A stretch of 64,000 nucleotides of DNA from the NCBI GenBank assembly GCA_037783545.1, contig JBBELK010000105.1, forward strand, positions 806,001 to 870,000. Reading direction: 5' to 3'. The position numbers were made by a program, and so were the translations under genes. Every line of letters starts with the position of its first letter. Positions within the stretch are counted from its first letter, which is position 1. Of the stretch, positions 35,101-43,500 are shown piece by piece. The stretch comes from Henricia sp. BOLD:AAB3569. Taxonomy: Eukaryota > Echinodermata > Asteroidea > Spinulosida > Echinasteridae. The notes beneath the pieces are model-generated. The model ran no database searches, was not told the origin of the DNA, and worked only from the letters and a program-made list of their open reading frames with translations.

Positions 35101-37484
35101 GTTTACGCATCCCTATTGGCTGAGAGCACGTCACATGGGCAGTCTTAAACTAGCGATAGTGACCAGTGATAATGCCCGGCCGGCTGGCTCGTGTTTGTGC
35201 CCTAGTCAGCGTGTATACGGATTATGCACATGCACACAGAAACTGCACTCGCCTGAAAGCAAACTGTGCACTTATATCCGGTCGTGTGCGTGCGCGCACA
35301 ACACGCCTACATTACGCGTAACATGCGCGATCGAACAAAAACAACATGATGCACAGCTAGCAGTTGTACGAACGCGGTGTTGATACTGTGGGTGTAAGAA
35401 AGTGAATGTAAAACATGGCAAATAGAGCTAATTTTGGCGAGTTTTACCAATTTACACGAAAAGGAATGTATGAACGGTGGCGGCTCGGGCATTATCAGTG
35501 CCCAGGACCCCTAGCTGGTTTTAAACGTATGTTTAAAATTGGCCAAACCTACTTTTAATCCCTTAAAATCTTAAATGTCTCCCAAGAGAATTTAAAGAGA
35601 AAGACTTCAGCCCTAGAACGGCAACAAATTTAAAGTAAAAACCTTTGAAGTAACAAGGACATCTCTTGCGTGACATTTTGTTACTATTTGACTGTTAACA
35701 ATCTCAACTGTCAACTGCAGAAATAAACATTGCTTAAGTTAGTGACACAACAATACCCGTTTCTAAGTACGCAGCGACCGTGAAAAAGCAGGACTCGTAT
35801 CCTATAATAAGCATACTTCTTTCACTATTAAATGCTTATGCTGCTCTAAAATTGGGCTCAGATGAGTCACTTTGTTCTTCAATAACAATGATGAATAACC
35901 TACATCTATTTCATTTCTATTTGAACTTATCCTTTCTGCTACAAGGTTTTTCCAGAGGAACCCAATTTTACTCTCAGTGCTGTATGGGAGCACAACTTAG
36001 CATGGTTTCTAATCAAGATAAAACCCAAATAATTTTTCTCTCATCCCAAGTTGGTTGTTTCATTTCATTTTCTGCTAAAAGGAACTTATTGCTACTTGCC
36101 AGCAGGAGTATTGACATTGTCGCCAATTGCCAACAACAGGAAATATTTATTGCCGCTTGTGATGTCGTAGAATTTGTCATCAGCTCCTGCAACGGTTGCT
36201 TGTCTAGTGAACGTGCAGGTTATCATGCCATTCATAACTTCTATCGAATCCAATGTGACAGCTCCCTGCAATGGAAAAGAACAAAAACATGGTTTGTAAT
36301 TAAAGGAAAATGTTGAGATAAGGGGCCATCCAAAGTCGCCAACGTTTTCTACAGAGCACATTTTTCAAGACCCTCCTCCCCCGCACGAAAATCCACTTAT
36401 CAACATTTTTGTGGTCAACATTTTACATTGCATGTAAAGTCGTATGAGGCCCTTGACACACCCCCCCCCCCCCCCCCCCCCCCCCCCCACCTCCACCTCC
36501 TCTTCCTACGCTTCGTAGAACCGTGAACATGTTGACAACTTTGGACGGCCCCATACTGATGTCAAAAAGGTAATTACTGCATTGATGGACAAGTGCATTT
36601 ATCTTATTTCATGTATATACAATAACCCACTGCATATTGAAACCTACTATTCCGCACCAGCAAGCTCAGTGGTTGAGTGGTTAAGATACCCGACTAGTAT
36701 GCAGGAGGTCGTAGGTTTGAGTCCCACCAAAGTACACTACGAGTTTTTAGTATGATTGCAGAAAGATCACTTAGTTTATAAGTAAATAAATGCCTCCGTT
36801 CAGTGGTCGTAAACATTCGTCAAATAGATTATTGGCAAACTGTTATATCCCACAAAAAAACGTTTTACTTAAATTGGAATTTGCCACTGACTGCAGTGCT
36901 TAGTTGTAATACAAACTGGCAGTATGGGCAAATTACATCCACATAATACTGATGTACTTACTGAGGGTATCGTCCTGGTTTCAGAATTCAAACCACTAGC
37001 TGCAACATTTTCTGATCGTTCAACCTGTGCGCTCCCGCTGGTACATGCATATACATCTGCTGGAGTCTAAATAATAAAGGATTAAAGTGTGCTAATTTCT
37101 GTAATTTTAAACAATGCCAAAACCCTTTACACATATACTGGTATCCCATTCAAAAGCTGAATACTATTTCTCTATTTTATCCAATGGGTCGACACTTTTT
37201 GCATAGATAGCCTTATTAGGATGACGCGCCCTATTAGGTCGACAATTTGGTGTAGGCCCAATATTTTGGAAGTCACAATCAATTTTGTTTAGGTCAAAAT
37301 CCATCTTTTTCAAATCGAGAACCATTTTTATTAGGTCTAGAACCATCTCTCTTTAGGTCTGGAACCATATTCGGAACCTTTGGGTAACAGAAATTTGGTG
37401 TCCAATCGATGTCTTTTAGCCGAAATTTCGGTGGTAGTTTGGTAAAGTCTTTCCGGCGTGTCGTCCCTTTGCGGCATTAAGTGA

Positions 37485-37521
<37 letters not shown>

Positions 37522-40500
37522 TCATTCTGGTATTCATACCAAGGATTCCTCTAAAGTGCCCATTGCACTGTCACTCGCAAGCGTGAGGAAACCATGAGGA
37601 ATTAGAAATGGCCAGAGACACCAGGGAATTCCCTTGCTATTGATTGTTTTCCGGTGGTGTCACGCCTTCCATCCACCATTTTTAATGTCATTTTTCATGA
37701 CCCACGTGGCTCGAGCGATAACCGGCACAAGCATCCACAATAAATATACACTTTTCACTGGCAGCCATGTTAGGTGAAGGTTTTGATATTTGAATGCTTT
37801 CACGATAGATCCACAAAGTGCCTACTCTTACATGATGCACTTTTCCTTAAGATGGCCGTCCATGCAAAGTGTCTATTGTGTGGATTGTGGATCTTCACCA
37901 CTCTACAGTTAGCACTCCAATTCTAACATTAAATCCATTCACAGCAGCAAAAGAAATGTAAAAATTTGTCTACTTTTTAATATAAAAAAGCAGTCAGTCT
38001 AAAGCGGGCCTCCCACTGTGCGATTTTCGCCACGAATTTCCTATGATTGGGTACGATTGTGTGAAGAGTCTATAGACAGTCTCTGTTAATCGTACCAATT
38101 CGTAGGAAATTCGTGGCGAAAATCGCACAGTGGGAGGCCCGCTTAAGAGTGGAAATTTTCAGCACACTGACATTTAATGCAGTAATGCACAATTAAGCTG
38201 TTAATAGAATATTTCGATGTCAGCTTAATTACAAAAGAAATTTTCAAATTTTGCTTAAACTGTGAATTTGCAATTCTTTTACCACTCGGTGTATAAAAGA
38301 GAAATTCCTACCATTCCCGAGGATATACTAGATGGACGCAGTCCCACGGCGACCCAGGCAATTCCTGCTGACCTTTGACCACTTAGAGTAAACTTGACCC
38401 GCCCATCATCCTGCATCGCATACATGACAGATGCCTTGCAGTCGTCACCTCCGCAGCCTGCGTCAGGCGTGAAACAGCCAACAGTTTGACCACATCCATC
38501 CAACTAGAAAAATGTGTAGCGGATGAAGAACAAAATTCAAATGTTTCACAATAGAGAATGTTCATTGCTAATGCGCCAATCAATTGTTCCCCCCACCCCT
38601 CCCCCCCCCCCCCCCCACCCCTCGGGCTACCCCACCTAAGAGGTGGGTATTGTCACTTTTTGCGTGACAAAATCCCCACCCCATGGGCAACATTTAGGTG
38701 ACAAAAATCCCCACCCTCGGGTGCAAAACATGCACAAAAATGCACAGAAAATGGGCCAAATGCCCCACCCTGGGGCATGAAAAATGTGACCAAACCCCCA
38801 CCTAGGGGGTGGGGCAGCGCGGGGGGAGGGGAGGGGTGGGGGAAACAATTGATAGGTGCGGTTCGGTTACCATGGAGAAGTCCCGCTGTAATTGCATTGC
38901 CTTACTTGATGGCCAACGTGCGTTGTGTTGATTTCCTGCAATAGTTCCTGTATTAATGACAAAATGTTATTGCAAAGTTTATATTGTCAAGCAAAACGTG
39001 TAAACACATAGTACCGCTAGTAGATCCTTTATTTTCTTTAAGCCGCCTTTCCTTAGGTCTGTTTTTCATCCATCTTGCGTGTGTTGTGTTTGCGCTGCGC
39101 TCGTCTGTCTGTATTGGTCTATGGAACGCTTCGGTCTATGGAGCGATTCAGACGCAAACGGATGAAAAACGCAAGACAGATGAAAAACAGACCTAAGGAA
39201 AGGTGGCTATACAATTCATGCAATAACGACGCTGGAGTCTTATATAGTGCACATATCCACCATGCAAGGTGCTTATGGCACTGATAACATTGATTATCAT
39301 CCCTGGTCGTTGGGCTCAATTACATCATTCCTCAGCTCCCTTGGGAGGATACAGCCTTGGCTGATGGTTAAAGGCAGTACACATGATTGGTATCTCGAAG
39401 AATCAGAAATGTGCACAGATTTACACATAACTTACACGATATAAACATGACGACGGTAGAAAACGTCGCCTGAAATGGTTTTGTCTGAAGTGCTATAGCC
39501 TTTGAGAAATGAGCAAAACAATTATTTTTCGTCTCACGAGACATAAATTAAATTCGCCCCAAAACCATTTTGCCCTGGACTACTTCGTCCTGAACCACTT
39601 CGCCCAAGTGCCATTTCGCCCCAAAACCACTTCGTCGATTTGTGACGATTGCGCGTGATAGGTTTGAACACAAAACGCGCTACACGCACACGCGTTCCAA
39701 ACCGTCTGAAACCGGTTACGGTGATGTGCCATTCAAAAAGCCGTTTTCCTTCTGATTCTAAAACTGAGAAAATATTTCTTCTCTGTTGGCCCATGAGCTA
39801 AAATCCCACAGGCGCTTTTCAGTAATTGTTTCAATAGGGCTTGGGAATCGACGTCACGACGCCATTATTGACGTCATTCTCGGCCGCCATACTTCAAGGT
39901 AGTGAGTGGTTGCTATGCTAACTGGCATGCAGCATCGTCAAGTTGCGTACGGCGCCCGCACGATTCCATATCACGCAAACAACGACCTAGTCATTGAATT
40001 CCACATTCCTGCATGCGTCAATACAAAAGAAGCTGAACGTACATCGCGCACGTTACTGACACATAACATGGCGGAAACCACTGCATTGTGATGTTGCATG
40101 ACATCACATTCCCAAGCCCTTTAGACAGGCGAAGTGTGACGTGCATTGCCATGGCAATTGGCTCTAAACATCATGGCTGTTGAAAAAAGTACCATTGCAA
40201 AAGCACAGGGACACGGTTCAGTGATTTTTAGTTTAGAGCCAATGCATAGTTCCGACCTGTCAATCAAGCCGAACCCGCGACCAATCACAACAGAGCTAGC
40301 AGACGGCGCCCACAAAGGTCAAAGTGATGCAATCATCACAAACAATCCGCGATGTTCTGCCCATACAGTTTGTATGTTGTATGCGCCATTGACCGGGTGA
40401 ATTTTGGTTTCAATGTCGGGCGATTCGCTGTTCAAAGGTAGGAAAGCGCATTTTTATGAAAGATATGTCATCCCTGCATTACTAGCCCTTCGCTCAGTGT

Positions 40501-43500
40501 GTGCTACGGTAACTGTCGACCTCAAAACATAAATACCGTTGGGTTTTCTCCAATGAATCTGTGCTTTCCATGCCGAGTCCCGTTGCTTTGTACGTAGTCT
40601 CGCCATTTTTTTGCGATGGCTTGTGAGCACATAGCAACAATATCCAAGGGGGCGGGGTTAGCTGGGAAATCTCGGAACTATGCATTGCCTAGGCAACCAG
40701 CAAAAGATGACGTATTCACTTCAGCAGTCTATACCAGAAAAAAATTAATAATGTAGAAACGTACCATCAACATTAATGTTGTCGCCAACAGCCAATAAAA
40801 TGTAGTAGGCATTGTCTCCGCTGATGTTGTAGAATTTATCGTCCCCCTCCAAGCTAGGTTCTCTTGTGAAAATGCAGTTGATGACGCCATTGACATTGGT
40901 ATTAGATTCAGTTGTTACGGTGTTCTGTACAAGAAAACATGCAGCACAAGGTGTAAATACAGCAACAACACTTTTTGGGATTCTAATTCTCTTCCCAAAA
41001 ATAACCAAACTTGGGATGAGAGAAAAAACCTGAGACCTCTGACTCACCGGGCAGATGCTCTACCACCTGAGCTACATGTATAAGGCACAGTTGGTACTTG
41101 ATATTCCCTCAGGTTTTCCCTATGGACCCAATTTTTCTCTCAATGTTGCATGGTAGTGCAACTGGACAAAGTAACGAATGCAACATCTGGTATGGTGCCT
41201 GATCACCATTGTAATGAAACAACCAAACTTGGGATGAGAGAAAAATCGTAAGGGCCTTATCAGGACTCGAACCCGAGACCTCTGACTCACTAGGCAGATG
41301 CTCTACCAGCTGAGTTGGTACTTGATATTTCCTCATGTTTTCCCTATGGACCCAATTTTTCTCTCAATGTTGCATGGTGGCGCAACTGGGCAAAGTAACG
41401 AATGCAACATCTGGTATGGTGCCTGATCACCATTGAAATGAAATAACCAAACTTGGGATGAGAGAAAAATTCCTCAAAATAAGTTTAAAGTATTTTTTAA
41501 CAAATTTTCTATTTCAGAGATGTATTCATTAAAGGCAATTAGATAGAAATGCGGCCAAATGTCCATGATGCAGTGAAATTTTGATGCAGTGAAAAACAAC
41601 TTTGCTCCACCAGGATTCGAACTGTAGACCTTCTGTTTAATGTGCAGATGCCCCACTAATTGAGCATTGAAGTCAACTAACCTACATTCATAATACTTAC
41701 CATTGGTATTGTTCTGCTCTCCGAGTTAAGTCCTACATTTTCTGACCTTTGAACTCCGGAACTTGTACATGCATAAACATCAGCTGGCGCCTGGTTGGTA
41801 ATAAAGAATAATGTAAATGTAAGAACTCTGGATGCCGCAAATAGGGCGACATTTCGGGAAGACTCTCCCCGGGGACCACCAAAATTTCGGCAAGAGTCAC
41901 TCAAAATGACACCTTATTTTTTTTACCCAAAGCTTCCAAAAATGGTTCCAGACCAAAGAGAAATAGCTCTAGTCCTAATAAAAATGGTTTTTGACCTTAA
42001 AGAAAATGGTTTTTGACCCAAAAAAAAGATTTTTAAAAATGTCGCCCTATTGAGCATGTCGCCCTAATATAGCTTTTTTACACACAAATTGTCGCCCTAT
42101 CCTAGCATTCATAATTTTTGGCATCACGATAAAATATGGGCTTAAGTCCCGCCAAAAAGCAAGCTATGAAGTTTGGAAAAGGCAAACAAACTTCTAAAAT
42201 TAACAACCATTTAAAAATGGAAATGTTTTTATCAATTTTTCTAATAATCATGGCAATTGAAGGTATATATATATGACAGGATTGATAATTGAAAGATGAA
42301 TTTAGAAACATGCGAAAATTGCAGTGCCCCGACTGGGATTCGAACCCACGTTCTTGGCTTACATGGCCAATTGCTCTACCAACTGAGCTATCTGGGCATT
42401 CCGCCGGAGCACCACAAAAATCTCATGTTCGCCTCTCTTTTTCCCCCAATGCAGTGGGGCAAATCCATGCCAACACGGGATTGTTGTGGTGCTCCGGTGG
42501 GATTCCCAGATAGCTCAGTTGGTAGAGCAATTGGCCATGTAAGCCATGGACCTGGGTTCGAATCCCAGTCGGGGCACTGCAATTTTCTCATACTTCACAA
42601 ATCTCGTGTTCGCCTCTCTTTTTCCCCCAATGCAGTGGGGCAAATCCATGCCAACCAACTGGCTATTAAAAGAGAGGCAAACACGGGATTGTTGTGGTGC
42701 TCCGGTGGGATTCCAAGATAGCTCAGTTGGTAGAGCAATTGGCCATGTAAGCCATGGACCTGGGTTCGAATCCCAGTCAGGGCACTGTAATTTTCTCATG
42801 TTTCTAAATTTATCTTTCAATCATGGTAATGCACGCAATGTCCTGAACTTTATTGGGGGGGCAGTTAGGGGTTAAAACTACATACCATTCCACTGGTTTG
42901 AGTTGACGGTCGGAGTCCGACAGCCACCCATGCCAGGCCAGCTGCTCTCTCGGCCTTCATGGAGAATTTAGTGCGTCCACTAGCAGTTGTCTCCCAAGTT
43001 ACAAATGCTGTGCATGGTTCGCCGCTTGTACATGATTTGATTAAACATCCCTTGGTAACGTCACACCCCTCAACCTGGAACAAAGATAATCATGTGACGT
43101 TAATTTGTCTTTATTTTATTTTTTATTTTATTATTTTGGCACAGTCGCCACGGGTCGTGGAAAAGGCAATTATGCCCAAATTAAAATCCACTGCCCCGTA
43201 TATAAATAAAACAAGACTGAATAAAATTATACATGTACTTAAAACAACATCAGAACGATAAACAGTAAAATATAATCTAACATAAAACGTAGCAGTGACA
43301 AGTCACATACACAAACAACAGACAAAGAAAACTAAGTACAGATAAATAAGAGATTAAAACTAAAAATCCAGGGCACACACAGATAAGACTGGTTATGGAG
43401 AACGGTTAAAAACAAAGTTAACAACTATAGGTTTGAGGAAAAAAGGAATATTTAGGTTCAGAATTCATGATGTTCATTGCAATCGGAATGAATGAAGTAG

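Larger units (their letters stand above)
31228..37118. repeat. Near-identical tandem segmental duplication, 3.26-kb period
   Basis: Sequence 31228-33846 repeats as 34492-37118 with almost no differences (offset 3264 bp, rising to about 3276 bp after a poly-C length change). The flanking 30.6-31.2 and 33.85-34.5 kb parts align less tightly. One period equals one DOMON cassette. Differences include the (C)n tracts at 33190-33215 and 36463-36488, and TTGACACA next to the second. The CTATAATCTTGGG exon-flank sequences also match. Confidence 0.92.
42286..42821. mobile_element. Inverted cluster of three tRNA-like sequences
   Basis: The outer ends TTGAAAGATGAATTTAGAAA and TTTCTAAATTTATCTTTCAA are inverted repeats. 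Inside lie one minus and two plus tRNA-like copies separated by CTCTCTTTTTCCCCCAATGC spacers. It lies in the D2-D1 intron of gene B module 1. Confidence 0.8.

Noticed and set aside
42296..42721. 141-codon frame with DSSVGRAIGHVSHG-like repeats
   Set aside because: This is translation of tRNA-like repeats, a common false protein call.
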